Positions 32,622-41,971 of a stretch of DNA of 64,000 nucleotides are shown piece by piece. The first letter of the stretch is position 1, and each line of letters begins with the position of its first letter. A model generated the notes under the pieces. It did no database searches. It saw nothing but the letters and a program-made list of their open reading frames with translations, and was not told where the DNA came from. The position numbers were made by a program, and so were the translations under genes. This stretch comes from Leifsonia shinshuensis (GTDB taxonomy: Bacteria; Actinomycetota; Actinomycetes; Actinomycetales; Microbacteriaceae): contig NZ_JAHHZQ010000001.1 of assembly GCF_022606355.1 (NCBI RefSeq), forward strand, positions 868,001 through 932,000. Direction: 5' to 3'.

Positions 32622-34112
32622 GTGAGCGTACATTCATCCGATTCCCAGCAAGAGGCCGGTTTGAAGACCATCCGGACCACCATCCCCGCCCGGCTCGACC
32701 GACTGCCCTGGTCCCGCTTCCACTGGCTGGTGATCATCGGGCTGGGAACCGTGTGGATCCTCGACGGGCTCGAAGTGACCATCGTCGGCGCGATCGCCAG
32801 CCGGCTCACGGAGCCCGACTCGGGGCTGGGACTGACGACGAGCCAGGTCGGCCTCGCCGCGGCGATCTACGTCGCCGGCGCCTGCACCGGGTCGCTCGTC
32901 TTCGGCTATCTGACCGACCGGTTCGGCCGGAAGAAGCTGTTCATCGTCACGCTCGGGCTCTACCTCCTCGCCACCGTCCTGACGGCCTTCTCGTTCGCGC
33001 CGTGGATGTTCTTCCTGTTCCGGTTCTTCACCGGCGCCGGAATCGGCGGCGAGTACGCCGCCATCAACTCCGCGATCGACGAGCTCATCCCGGCCCGCCG
33101 GCGCGGTGTCGTCGACCTCGCCATCAACGGCTCCTACTGGCTCGGCACTGCCTTCGGCGCAGTGCTCACGGTCTTCCTGCTCAACACTGCGGTCTTCCCC
33201 GCCGACGTCGGCTGGCGCATCGCTTTCGGGCTCGGCGCAGTGCTCGGCCTCGTCATCCTCCTGGTGCGCAGGAACGTGCCGGAGTCGCCGCGCTGGATGT
33301 TCATCCACGGCCACGACGACGCAGCGGAGAAGGAGGTCGGCGAGATCGAGCACGACATCGAGGAGCAGCAGGGGTCCGCACTCGAAGCGGTGCCCGACGA
33401 CGCCGCGATCGAGATCCGGCAGAGGAAGTCCACCGGGTTCGGCGAGATCATCCGTGTCGGCGTGACCCTCTACCCGAAGCGCTCCATCCTCGGGCTCTCG
33501 CTCTTCATCGGGCAGGCCTTCCTCTACAACGCCGTGTTCTTCACGTTCTCGCTGGTGCTCACGAAACTGCTGCATGTGCCCTCCGACGTCGCGCCGTGGG
33601 CGCTGGTGCCGATCGCGATCGGAAACTTCCTCGGACCGTTCCTGCTCGGCCGGCTGTTCGACTCCATCGGCCGCCGGTTCATGATCACGCTGTCGTACAT
33701 CGGCTCCGGGGTCCTGCTGGTGGGAACGGGGATCCTGTTCGACACGGGCGCCCTCGACGCGTTCTGGCTCACCGCCTGCTGGATGGTCGTGTTCTTCTTC
33801 GCGTCCGCCGGAGCCAGTGCCGCCTATCTCACCGTCAGTGAGATCTTCCCGATGGAGACCCGCGCGATGGCGATCGCGTTCTTCTACGCCGTCGGCACCG
33901 CAGCGGGCGGGATCGTGGGCCCGATCCTGTTCGGCAACCTGATCGGGGGCGGAGTGCACGCGGTGGTGCTCGGCTACTATCTCGGCGCCGGCCTGATGAT
34001 CGCGGGCGGGCTGGTGGAGCTGTTCCTCGGCGTGGACGCCGAGAACAGATCGCTCGAGGACATCGCAGCGCCGCTGTCGGCGGGGACGCCGGCGCAGTCA
34101 GTCCGCAAGTAG
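32622..34112 (+). CDS. MFS transporter (sugar/metabolite:H+ symporter type)
   Basis: 496 residues, twelve predicted transmembrane helices with a long acidic central loop (DDAAEKEVGEIEHDIEEQQGS). Sugar-porter-like motifs: GYLTDRFGRKKLFIVTLGLYLLATVLTAFS between helices 2 and 3, GGEYAAINSAIDELIPARRRG, VPESPRWMF after helix 6, RLFDSIGRRF and VSEIFPMETRAMAIAF. It would import a sugar, organic acid or aromatic acid. GTG at 32622 follows TACCGT (32609-32614) by seven bases, so leaderless. The last 15 bases overlap the converging topoisomerase gene. Confidence 0.87.
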   Translation: MSVHSSDSQQEAGLKTIRTTIPARLDRLPWSRFHWLVIIGLGTVWILDGLEVTIVGAIASRLTEPDSGLGLTTSQVGLAAAIYVAGACTGSLVFGYLTDRFGRKKLFIVTLGLYLLATVLTAFSFAPWMFFLFRFFTGAGIGGEYAAINSAIDELIPARRRGVVDLAINGSYWLGTAFGAVLTVFLLNTAVFPADVGWRIAFGLGAVLGLVILLVRRNVPESPRWMFIHGHDDAAEKEVGEIEHDIEEQQGSALEAVPDDAAIEIRQRKSTGFGEIIRVGVTLYPKRSILGLSLFIGQAFLYNAVFFTFSLVLTKLLHVPSDVAPWALVPIAIGNFLGPFLLGRLFDSIGRRFMITLSYIGSGVLLVGTGILFDTGALDAFWLTACWMVVFFFASAGASAAYLTVSEIFPMETRAMAIAFFYAVGTAAGGIVGPILFGNLIGGGVHAVVLGYYLGAGLMIAGGLVELFLGVDAENRSLEDIAAPLSAGTPAQSVRK

Positions 34113-35066
34113 CTCCAGCAGGGCCGGTTCGGGCGCACGGCCGGCGGAGGTGTCGATCACCTCCCCGTTGCGATAGCGGTCGAAGATGCGCGGGTCGATG
34201 TAGCTGTTGCGCGCGATCGCCGGGGTGTTGCCCAGGGCGCGCGCCGCCTCGTCCACCGCAGCGGACACCCGCTTCTTCCGCTGGGCGCCCGAACCCCCGA
34301 CACCCAGTTCGGCGAGCGCCTCTGCCGCCACGATCGTGCCGTGCAGCGTGCGGAAGTCCTTCGCCGTGAACTCGCCACGCGTCTGCCGGCGGATGTACTC
34401 GTTGAGCGACGCCGGTCGGATGGTGTGCCAGGTGCCGTCCTTCCAGGACAGCAGCCGGGAGCGCTGCCCGCGCAACGCCTGGATCTCGGCGAGCAACTCG
34501 GCGAGGTCGGCGTCGGCGATGGTGCTCGTCCATTTCTGGGCCGATTTTGCCGGGAACGTGAGCGTGATCTCGTCGCCGTCGATGCGCGCATGCCTGCAGA
34601 GCAGCGTCGTGAGCCCGCGACTGCCGTTGGCGTGCAGGTACTCCTCGCTTCCGATGCGGACGCTGCCGAGGTCGATGATCCGGAACGCCGCCGCGAGGAT
34701 GCGGTCGCGGCCGAACCCCTCGCCGCGGAGATCCATCGTCACCTTCCGCCGCGCCGCGGGCAGCGTCTCGGCGAGCTGGGCCGCCCGCTCGAACTTGACG
34801 CGGTCCTGATGCAGCCGCCACGCGTCGTGGTAGCGGTACTGCCGACGCCCGGCGGCGTCCGTCCCGACGGCCTGGATGTGCCCGCGCGCGTCCGGCGAGA
34901 TCCAGACATCCTTCCAGGCGGGCGGGACGACCAGCGACCGGATCCGCTCGAGCTCGAGCTCGTCCACGATCCGGTTGCCCGCCTCGTCTTCGTACACGGG
35001 ACCCGTCGCCGAGTCGCGCCGCGCATACCCGGGTCCGGACGGATCGCTTCGGCGCAGACGCGTCAC
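34098..35066 (-). CDS. DNA topoisomerase IB (poxvirus type)
   Basis: 322 residues, the size of bacterial poxvirus-like TopIB. N-terminal domain with GNRIVDELELERIRSLVVPPAWKDVWISPDARGHIQAVGTDAAGRRQYRYH; catalytic core with RRKVTMDLRGEGFGRDRILAAAFRIIDLGSVRIGSEEY, KDFRTLHGT, and the nucleophile Tyr289 in RNSYIDPRIFDRY. It relaxes supercoils by a 3'-phosphotyrosine. The GTG start overlaps the Ku stop by four bases, implying coupled translation with the end-joining protein. Confidence 0.92.
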   Translation of the reverse strand: MTRLRRSDPSGPGYARRDSATGPVYEDEAGNRIVDELELERIRSLVVPPAWKDVWISPDARGHIQAVGTDAAGRRQYRYHDAWRLHQDRVKFERAAQLAETLPAARRKVTMDLRGEGFGRDRILAAAFRIIDLGSVRIGSEEYLHANGSRGLTTLLCRHARIDGDEITLTFPAKSAQKWTSTIADADLAELLAEIQALRGQRSRLLSWKDGTWHTIRPASLNEYIRRQTRGEFTAKDFRTLHGTIVAAEALAELGVGGSGAQRKKRVSAAVDEAARALGNTPAIARNSYIDPRIFDRYRNGEVIDTSAGRAPEPALLELLAD

Positions 35067-35935
35067 GCGGGCTTCTTGGCCTTCTTCGCCGGCGCCTTCT
35101 TGGCGGACCCCTTCTTCTCCGCCTCCTTCTGGGAGGCTGCGCCCTCTCCCCTGCTGCGCTCGACGCTGCGCTGCAGGGCCTCCATCAGGTCGATGACCTC
35201 GCCGCCACCCTTCTTCTCCTCTGGCTCCTCGCCGAAGGTGGCCGCCGTGTCGATGCTCTCGCCCTGCTCCAGCTTGGCGTCGATGAGCTTGCGGAGCTCC
35301 TCCTGGTACTCGTCGGTGAACTTGTCCGGCTCGAAGTCGCCGGCGAAGCTCTCCATGAGCGCCGCGGACAGCGACAGCTCGCGCTCGGTGATCCGCGGCG
35401 TCGTCTCGAGGGCGGGGAAGTCGGCCTCGCGAATCTCGTCGTGCCACAGCATCGTCTGCAGGACGAGCACGTTGCCGCGCACCCGCAGGGCGCCGAGCCG
35501 GGTCTTCTGGCGGAGGGCGAAGTTGACGATCGCCGTGCGGTCCTCGTCCTCGAGCGTCTTTCGCAGCAGCGCGTACGCCTTGAGCGATTTGGAGTCGGGC
35601 TCCAGGTAGTAGCTGCGGTCGAACCACAGCGGGTCGAGCTGGTCGTTGGGGACGAACTCGACCACGTCGATCTCCCTGCTGCGCTCGGCCGGCAGCGACT
35701 CCAGGTCCTCCGGCGTCAGGATGACCGTCCGCTCGCCGTCGTCGTAGGCCTTGGCGATGTGCTCGTACGGGATGGTCTTGCCGTCGATCTCGCAGACCCG
35801 CTTGTACCGGATGCGCCCGCCATCGGCGTCGTGCACCTGGTGCAGCGCCACGTCGTGATCCTCTGTCGCGCTGTAGACCTTCACGGGCACGTTGACCAAC
35901 CCGAAAGTGATAGCGCCCGTCCAAATCGCCCTCAT
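35063..35935 (-). CDS. ku: Ku protein (non-homologous end joining)
   Basis: 290 residues. Core Ku fold: IWTGAITFGLVNVPVKVYSATEDHDVALHQVHDADGGRIRYKRVCEIDGKTIPYEHIAKAY, then LDPLWFDRSYYLEPD. The C-terminus is a lysine/alanine-rich tail (EKKGSAKKAPAKKAKKPA) as in DNA-bridging Ku proteins. It binds double-strand ends as a homodimer and recruits LigD, encoded divergently. The ATG at 35935 follows a near-consensus CACGAT box by six bases, so a leaderless message is possible. Confidence 0.95.
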   Translation of the reverse strand: MRAIWTGAITFGLVNVPVKVYSATEDHDVALHQVHDADGGRIRYKRVCEIDGKTIPYEHIAKAYDDGERTVILTPEDLESLPAERSREIDVVEFVPNDQLDPLWFDRSYYLEPDSKSLKAYALLRKTLEDEDRTAIVNFALRQKTRLGALRVRGNVLVLQTMLWHDEIREADFPALETTPRITERELSLSAALMESFAGDFEPDKFTDEYQEELRKLIDAKLEQGESIDTAATFGEEPEEKKGGGEVIDLMEALQRSVERSRGEGAASQKEAEKKGSAKKAPAKKAKKPA

Positions 35936-36010
35936 GCGTCCATCGTGTCCGCGGAAGCGCGCAAACTCAATGGTCGAAAGGAGGACGTGCCCGACGAGCG
36001 CGCGGCGGCG

Positions 36011-36016
36011 TACGGT
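36011..36016 (+). promoter_or_regulatory. -10 box of leaderless ligD mRNA
   Basis: TACGGT six bases before the ATG at 36023. The ku -10-like CACGAT lies on the other strand within the same 87-base spacer. Confidence 0.5.
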
Positions 36017-36022
36017 GTTCGC

Positions 36023-38485
36023 ATGGCGGCCAAGGACACCGAGACGGTCTCGATCGACGGCCATCGGCTGCGCCTGACGAACCTCGACAAGGTCATGTAC
36101 CCCGAGACCGGGACCACCAAGGCCGACGTCATCGGCTACTACAACGCGATCGCCGAGGTGATGATCCCGCACACCCGCGACCGGATCGCCACCCGCAAGC
36201 GCTGGGTGCACGGCGTCGGGACACCCGAGCATCCCGGCGAGGTCTTCTTCCAGAAGAACCTCGACCCGGCCTCCACCCCCGGCTGGGTGAAGACGCGCAC
36301 GATCACGCACAAGACCAGCGCCAACACCTACCCGCTCGCGAACGACCGGGCGACCCTCGTCTGGCTCGCGCAGCTCGCGGCGCTCGAGCTCCACGTGCCG
36401 CAGTGGCGCGTGGGCCGCGGAGACCAGCGCAGGAACCCCGACCGGCTCGTGCTCGACCTCGACCCGGGCGAGGGCGCGACACTGCTCGACTGCGCGGAGG
36501 TGGCCCGGCTGGCGCGCGCCATCCTCGCCGACATGGGCCTCGATCCGCTCCCGGTGACCAGCGGGTCGAAAGGCATCCACCTGTACGCCCCGCTCGACGG
36601 CTCGCAGACCAGCGACCAGGTCTCTGCCGTGGCGCACGAGCTCGCGCGGGCTCTGGAGGCCGACCATCCCGACCTCGTCGTGAGCGATATGAAGAAGGCG
36701 CTGCGGGCGGGCAAGGTGCTGGTCGACTGGAGCCAGAACAACGGCGCCAAGACGACGATCGCGCCTTACTCGCTGCGCGGGCGGTTCCGGCCGACCGTCG
36801 CCGCGCCGCGCACCTGGCGGGAGCTGGCCTCGAAGGACCTGCGTCAGCTGGAGTACCCGGAGGTGCTCGACCGCGTGAAGAAGCGCGGGGACCCGCTCGC
36901 CGACCTCGCCGCCGGTCGGGCGGCGGCCGAGGAGACCGACCGCCTCACGACCTACCGCTCCAAGCGCGACGCCGACAGGACGCCGGAGCCGGTGCCGTCC
37001 GTGAGTCCCGACGCCGCGGACGGCCGCTCGTTCGTCATCCAGGAGCACCACGCCCGGCGACTCCACTGGGATTTCCGGCTGCAGCACGACGGCGTGCTGG
37101 TGAGCTGGGCGCTGCCGAAGGGGCCGCCGACCGACCCGAAGCAGAACCACCTGGCCGTGCACGTGGAGGACCACCCGCTCGAGTACGGCACCTTCGCCGG
37201 AGACATCCCGCACGGCGAATACGGGGCCGGCCACGTCGACATCTGGGACCACGGCGAGTACGAGCTCGAGAAGTGGCGCGACGACGAGGTGATCGTCACC
37301 CTGCACGGCCAGCGGGACGGCGGCCTGGGCGGCGTGCCCCGCAGATTCGCGCTCATCGCCACCGCACAGGGCAGCGACGAGAAGAACTGGCTGATCCACC
37401 TGATGAAGGAGGCGGACTCGCGCGGAGGCGCGGCGACGAAGGCGTCCGCGACGTCGTCTCCCGCGCGGGCTGCTGGTGCGGCGGGCTCCACGGCGAAGCC
37501 CCCCGCCCGGGCGATCGACAGCCCGCCCGTCTCCCCCATGCTCGCGACCCTCGGCTCGCGGAAGGACATCCACGACGAGTCCGAGTGGGCGTTCGAGATG
37601 AAGTGGGACGGCATCCGGGCGATCGCGGTCGTGCAGGGCGGCGCCCTCCGGCTGACGACCCGCAACGGCAACGACGTCACCCGCACGTATCCGGAGCTCG
37701 CGGGGCTCGTCGCGCTCGCCGGCGGCCACGACCTGGTCGTCGACGGCGAGATCGTGACCCTCACCCGGCAGGGGCGGCCCGATTTCGGCCTCCTGCAGAC
37801 ACGGATGGGCCTGACCCGGCCGGCGGAGGTGGAGGCTGCGGCGAAGCGCGCTCCCGCCCACTACTTCGTCTTCGACCTCCTCGAGCTCGACGGGAAGGAT
37901 CTGCGGCGCGAGACGTACGACGACCGCCGAGCCGCGCTGGAGGCCGCGCTCCGGCCGCCGACAGGCGACCCCGTCCAGGTGCCGCCCGCGTTCGCGGGCG
38001 ACGTGGACCACGCCATCGCCTCCTCGAAGGAGCTCGGACTCGAAGGCGTCATGGCGAAGCAGCGCGACGGGACCTACGCGACGGGCCGGCGCTCGCGCAC
38101 CTGGATCAAGATCAAGCACCACCTGAGCCAGGAGGTCGTCATCGGCGGCTGGACGCCCGGCAACGGCCGGCGGGCGAACGGGATCGGCGCGCTGCTGCTC
38201 GGCATCCCCGACGGCGACGTGCTGCGCTACGTGGGCAAGGTGGGCACGGGCTTCACCGACGCGATGCTCGACGACCTCGCGAAGAAGCTGTCGGCGCACG
38301 AGCGCAAGACGGCGCCTCTGGAGGGCGTGCCGTCCCTCGACGCGCGCGGCGCGCACTGGGTGCGGCCCGAGTACGTCGGCGAGGTCGAGTTCGCGGAGTG
38401 GACGGGCACCGACCGCCTGCGTCAGCCGTCGTGGCGGGGCCTGCGGCCCGACAAGTCCGTCGACGAGGTCGTGCGGGAGTCGTGA
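36023..38485 (+). CDS. ligD: Multifunctional DNA repair ligase LigD
   Basis: 820 residues in the mycobacterial order: polymerase (about 1-300; LTNLDKVMYPETG, PDRLVLDLDPGEG with the catalytic DLD pair, VTSGSKGIHLYAPL), 3'-phosphoesterase (about 330-450; FVIQEHHARRLHWDFRLQHDGVLVSWALPKG, HPLEYGTFAGDIPHGEYG), an Ala/Pro linker, then ATP-dependent ligase (about 500-820) with catalytic Lys527 in EMKWDGIRA, FDLLELDG, EGVMAKQRDG and WIKIKH. It fills, trims and seals broken ends held by Ku. The start ATG is six bases after TACGGT. Confidence 0.95.
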   Translation: MAAKDTETVSIDGHRLRLTNLDKVMYPETGTTKADVIGYYNAIAEVMIPHTRDRIATRKRWVHGVGTPEHPGEVFFQKNLDPASTPGWVKTRTITHKTSANTYPLANDRATLVWLAQLAALELHVPQWRVGRGDQRRNPDRLVLDLDPGEGATLLDCAEVARLARAILADMGLDPLPVTSGSKGIHLYAPLDGSQTSDQVSAVAHELARALEADHPDLVVSDMKKALRAGKVLVDWSQNNGAKTTIAPYSLRGRFRPTVAAPRTWRELASKDLRQLEYPEVLDRVKKRGDPLADLAAGRAAAEETDRLTTYRSKRDADRTPEPVPSVSPDAADGRSFVIQEHHARRLHWDFRLQHDGVLVSWALPKGPPTDPKQNHLAVHVEDHPLEYGTFAGDIPHGEYGAGHVDIWDHGEYELEKWRDDEVIVTLHGQRDGGLGGVPRRFALIATAQGSDEKNWLIHLMKEADSRGGAATKASATSSPARAAGAAGSTAKPPARAIDSPPVSPMLATLGSRKDIHDESEWAFEMKWDGIRAIAVVQGGALRLTTRNGNDVTRTYPELAGLVALAGGHDLVVDGEIVTLTRQGRPDFGLLQTRMGLTRPAEVEAAAKRAPAHYFVFDLLELDGKDLRRETYDDRRAALEAALRPPTGDPVQVPPAFAGDVDHAIASSKELGLEGVMAKQRDGTYATGRRSRTWIKIKHHLSQEVVIGGWTPGNGRRANGIGALLLGIPDGDVLRYVGKVGTGFTDAMLDDLAKKLSAHERKTAPLEGVPSLDARGAHWVRPEYVGEVEFAEWTGTDRLRQPSWRGLRPDKSVDEVVRES

Positions 38486-38495
38486 CCGCGCTGCG

Positions 38496-40058
38496 TCACG
38501 GCACGCGCGGCGAGTAGACCTCCAGAGCCGCGGGGAGGATCCTCAGCTCGAGCCGCTCGCCCGGGGTGTCCGTCGACGCCTCGCCGTCGTGTGCGTAGCC
38601 GGGGTCGACGCCTCGGGCGCGCACGGAGATCCCGTCGCCGGTGAACGCCTCGATCACCGGCGGACCCTGCAGGAACGGCAGCCGGGCGGCCAGCGCGTCG
38701 GTGCGGCCTCCGAACGCCAGGGCCACCGCACCCCGCGTCTTCGGCCTCCTGCCCGCCGAGAGGATGCGCACGTCGAGCAGGCCGTCGTCCAGCCGCCGTC
38801 GCTCGATCGGCGCGACGGAGACCGGGTAGTAGCGGTCGATGCCCACGAACACCGACCAGATCGACCGGGTCTCCCCGTCGATCTCCACCTCGATCGGGCT
38901 GCTGGAGCGCACGACGCGGATCGCGGCGATGACCGCGGCGACCGGCTTGCCCCAGCGGGCCTCGTGCTTCTCGCGCTCCTCGACGAACGCCGGGTAGATC
39001 CCGACGGACGCCGTGTTGAGCACCGTCCGCGTCACCGCGTCTCCCCCGCCGGCCGGGAAGCGCAGCTCTGCGACGTCCACCCGGCGGCCCGCGCCTGCCT
39101 CGAAGGCGTCGAGCGCGGTCTCGATCGACTCGAGCCCCGCCGCCTTGGCGAAGTGGTTGAACGTGCCGCCGGGCAGCACCAGCAGCGGGAGACCGGCGAG
39201 CCGGGCTTCGTGCGCCATCGCCGAGACCGTCCCGTCGCCGCCCGAGACCCCGAGCACACGCGGCGGCTCGGCCGAGCCGAGCTGCTCCTGCACGAGTGCG
39301 GCGATGTCGTCGCCCTCCTTCAGCTCGTGCACGCGGGCGTCCGGGAACCGATTCGCGAGGAGCGGTCGCGGATCCGGCCTCCCGAGCCCGGCGCCCGACC
39401 CCGGGTTGACGACGATGAACGCCCCCGCGCCACGCGGCAGCACGGGCAGGTCGGTGGTCTCGGCCGTCGGAGCGGGCACCGCGGATCGTCGCGCCGAGCG
39501 CAGCAGCGGCGACACGCCCTTCAGCAGCACGGCAGCGCCCGCGCCGATCGCCGCGCCGCCCAGCACGTCCGAGAACCAGTGCGCACCGGTGTGGAGGCGC
39601 GAGTAGGCGACACCCGCTGCGAGCGGGGCGAGGGCGGCACCGGCCGCCGGCGACTCCAGCGCGGCCCCGGCGGCGAACGCCACCGCGCTGGCGGTGTGGC
39701 CGGAGGGGAACGACGGGGAGGTCGGCGACCGGTCGAGCCGGCGCGAGACCGGGATGGACGTGAGCGCCGGCCGATCGCCGCCGACCAGGGTCTTGCCGAC
39801 CGCATTGGCCACCAGGCTGGCGAGGCCGAGCGACACGATCCCGCGCAGCGCAGCCCGCGGCTTGCCGAGCGCGACGAGCACGGCCGCAGCCGCGAACCAC
39901 AGCTTGCCGTGGTCGGCAGCGCCGCTGAGGAGCCGCCAGAATCCGTCCGCTCGTGGCCCGGTGCTGCGGCGGTTGATCCGGCGCGCGACCGCTTCATCGG
40001 CGCGGACCGCCGCACCGGGCAGGCTGAACAGGGAGCGGCGGCGACGGGACGCAGACAT
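38496..40058 (-). CDS. Bifunctional PAP2 phosphatase/diacylglycerol kinase-like protein
   Basis: 520 residues, a fusion. The N-terminal membrane domain (about 1-190) has PAP2 motifs KTLVGGDRP, SFPSGHTASAVAF and SRLHTGAHWFSDVLGG. After a linker, residues 205-520 form a lipid-kinase domain: FIVVNPGSGAG, GVSGGDGTVSAMAHEA and LPGGTFNHFAKAAG, as in diacylglycerol kinase/sphingosine kinase-type proteins. It may interconvert lipid phosphates or undecaprenyl species at the membrane. The ATG at 40058 is six bases after TACGGT (40065-40070, minus strand). Confidence 0.88.
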   Translation of the reverse strand: MSASRRRRSLFSLPGAAVRADEAVARRINRRSTGPRADGFWRLLSGAADHGKLWFAAAAVLVALGKPRAALRGIVSLGLASLVANAVGKTLVGGDRPALTSIPVSRRLDRSPTSPSFPSGHTASAVAFAAGAALESPAAGAALAPLAAGVAYSRLHTGAHWFSDVLGGAAIGAGAAVLLKGVSPLLRSARRSAVPAPTAETTDLPVLPRGAGAFIVVNPGSGAGLGRPDPRPLLANRFPDARVHELKEGDDIAALVQEQLGSAEPPRVLGVSGGDGTVSAMAHEARLAGLPLLVLPGGTFNHFAKAAGLESIETALDAFEAGAGRRVDVAELRFPAGGGDAVTRTVLNTASVGIYPAFVEEREKHEARWGKPVAAVIAAIRVVRSSSPIEVEIDGETRSIWSVFVGIDRYYPVSVAPIERRRLDDGLLDVRILSAGRRPKTRGAVALAFGGRTDALAARLPFLQGPPVIEAFTGDGISVRARGVDPGYAHDGEASTDTPGERLELRILPAALEVYSPRVP

Positions 40059-40120
40059 GCCCACACCGTACCCGCCCCGGTGTGCGGCGGCCGCTTCCGC
40101 CGGGCGGTAGGATCGTCGTC

Positions 40121-40567
40121 GTGAGCACGCACACGATCGCCGACACCCAGCACACCGCCTCCGACGACGTCGTCGTCGACGACGAGCACGGCGGACTCGT
40201 CCGCAGCCTGAGCGCGACCATCCCGCCGATGCTGGGCAATGCCATCGCGACCCTCATCGTGCTGGTCACCGTGGTCATCGGCGTCATCAGCCTGGTCTAC
40301 ACGTGGACCGGCAACGCCGACGAGTTCCTCCCGCTGTTCCAGGTGACGGTCGCAGCCACGGTCGTGTCGCTCAACGCGCTCTACGCCCGCCGCACCTTCA
40401 GCTACGTGATCACCCTGATCGGCGCCATCCTCTGGCTCTGGGTCTCCGTCACGCCGTTCATGCCGTTCTGGCAGGTCGTGCTGCAGGCGGTCACGGTCAC
40501 CATCATGGTCTTCGGCGTCGTCTTCTCGCTCGCGGCGGTCTCGCTCAGCAAGAAGCCTCGCTTCTGA
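40121..40567 (+). CDS. Small membrane protein, unknown function
   Basis: 148 residues. About 35 acidic, polar N-terminal residues (with DDVVVDDE) precede four hydrophobic helices, the last two around YVITLIGAILWLWVSVTPFMPFW and VVLQAVTVTIMVFGVVFSLAAVSL, ending KKPRF. No family was recognised. The GTG at 40121 follows TAGGAT (40108-40113) by seven bases, so leaderless. Its stop overlaps the apparent CTG start of the MFS gene by three bases, suggesting a two-gene operon. Confidence 0.75.
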   Translation: MSTHTIADTQHTASDDVVVDDEHGGLVRSLSATIPPMLGNAIATLIVLVTVVIGVISLVYTWTGNADEFLPLFQVTVAATVVSLNALYARRTFSYVITLIGAILWLWVSVTPFMPFWQVVLQAVTVTIMVFGVVFSLAAVSLSKKPRF

Positions 40568-41958
40568 GCACCGAGCAGTCCCCCGGCACAAAAGAGGTCG
40601 GCACAAAAGAGGTCGGCACGAAAGAGGTCGGCACAGCGGAGCCCGACGATACGCGGCTGTCGCATTCCCGGCATTTCGTCGACCTCAGCCCGCTGAAGGA
40701 GTCGCCGGCGTTCGCCCGGCTCTGGGCCGGCGGCGCCATCTCGGGCATCGGCGGCCAGATGACGGTCGTGGCCGTCGGCCTCCACATCTACGACCTCACC
40801 CACTCCACCCTCGCCGTCTCGCTCGTGGCGCTCTTCGCGCTCGTTCCGATGATCGTGTTCGGTCTCTACGGCGGTGTGCTCGCCGACGCGTTCGACCGGA
40901 GGACGGTGGCGCTCGTCACCGCGATCGTGGCGTGGGCCTCGACCGCCGGTATCGCCCTCTTCGCCTGGATGCATGTGCAGGTCGTCTGGCCGCTGTACGT
41001 GCTGACGACGATCAACGCGGTCGCGACGGTCATGATCGGCGCGACCCGGCAGGCCATCACGCCTCGGCTGCTCCCGGCGCGGCTGCTGCCCGCGGCGAGC
41101 GCGCTCGGCGGCATCAGCATGGGCGTCATGGTCACCGTCGGCCCTGCGCTGGCCGGCCTCCTGGTCGCGAGCGTCGGCATCCCGTGGACCTATACCGTCG
41201 ACGTCATCCTGTTCACGGCGGCGTTCCTCGGGATCTTCACGTTGCCCGCGATCGTGCCGGAGGGCGAGCGCCAGAGCGCGGGCCTCTCGTCGGTCCTGCA
41301 GGGGCTGCGCTTCCTGAAGACCGCGCCCAACCTCTCCATGACCTTCGTGCTGGACCTCGTCGCGATGACCTTCGGCCAGCCGCGTGCGCTGTTCCCCGCG
41401 GTCGGCGCACTGCTGATCGGTGGAGGCCCGGTCACCGTGGGTATCCTGACGGCCGCCGGGGCGGTCGGCACACTCGTCTCGAGCGTTTTCTCCGGCCGCC
41501 TCGGACACGTGCGCTGGCAGGGCCGCGCCGTCGAGCGGGCGATCGTGGTCTACGGCGCCTCCATCCTCGGCTTCGGCATCGTGCTCGCGGTCGTGGCGTT
41601 CAGCGGCACGGCCGGAGGGGGAACCTCGTTCGCGGAGGCGAACCTCCCGGCGCTGATCGCCGCCACCGTCCTGCTCGCGGCCTCGGGAGCGGCGGACAAC
41701 GTCAGCTCGATCTTCCGGATGACCATCCTGCAGGCCTCGGCACCCGACGTCATGCGCGGGCGGCTCCAGGGTGTGTTCACGGTCGTCGTGACCGGGGGAC
41801 CGCGCCTCGGCGACCTCTACGTCGGTGTGCTGGCGGTGACCGGCGCGCTGTGGTTCCCTCCGCTGCTCGGCGGCCTCCTGATCGTGGTCCTGGTGGCCAC
41901 GGTCGTGCGCGTGCAGCGCGGCTTCCGCCGCTACGACGCGCTGGCGCCGACCCCCTGA
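40564..41958 (+). CDS. MFS exporter (EntS/MFS_3-like), probable CTG start
   Basis: 464 residues if it starts at CTG 40564. Twelve predicted transmembrane helices; LKESPAFARLWAGGAISGIGGQMTVVAVGLHIYDLT and GGVLADAFDRRTVALVT place it in the EntS-like group that exports siderophores or drugs. No ATG, GTG or TTG precedes the first helix without passing through the upstream gene. The CTG overlaps that gene's TGA, like the ATGA/GTGA overlaps common here. Next come three near-identical 15-bp repeats giving GTKEV three times. An initiator far upstream or a frameshift is the alternative. Confidence 0.8.
   Translation: MSTEQSPGTKEVGTKEVGTKEVGTAEPDDTRLSHSRHFVDLSPLKESPAFARLWAGGAISGIGGQMTVVAVGLHIYDLTHSTLAVSLVALFALVPMIVFGLYGGVLADAFDRRTVALVTAIVAWASTAGIALFAWMHVQVVWPLYVLTTINAVATVMIGATRQAITPRLLPARLLPAASALGGISMGVMVTVGPALAGLLVASVGIPWTYTVDVILFTAAFLGIFTLPAIVPEGERQSAGLSSVLQGLRFLKTAPNLSMTFVLDLVAMTFGQPRALFPAVGALLIGGGPVTVGILTAAGAVGTLVSSVFSGRLGHVRWQGRAVERAIVVYGASILGFGIVLAVVAFSGTAGGGTSFAEANLPALIAATVLLAASGAADNVSSIFRMTILQASAPDVMRGRLQGVFTVVVTGGPRLGDLYVGVLAVTGALWFPPLLGGLLIVVLVATVVRVQRGFRRYDALAPTP
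40585..40635 (+). repeat. 15-bp tandem repeat in MFS N-terminus
   Basis: GGCACAAAAGAGGTC at 40585-40599 and 40600-40614, GGCACGAAAGAGGTC at 40615-40629, then a partial GGCACA. The period keeps frame and encodes GTKEV repeats. The A-rich units contrast with the surrounding GC-rich DNA. Confidence 0.9.
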
Positions 41959-41971
41959 GCACCCGAGACTC

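Noticed and set aside
35936-38356. Upstream extension of the Ku frame to over 1000 codons
   Set aside because: It is antisense to ligD and has no conserved domain; Ku proteins start at the ATG at 35935.
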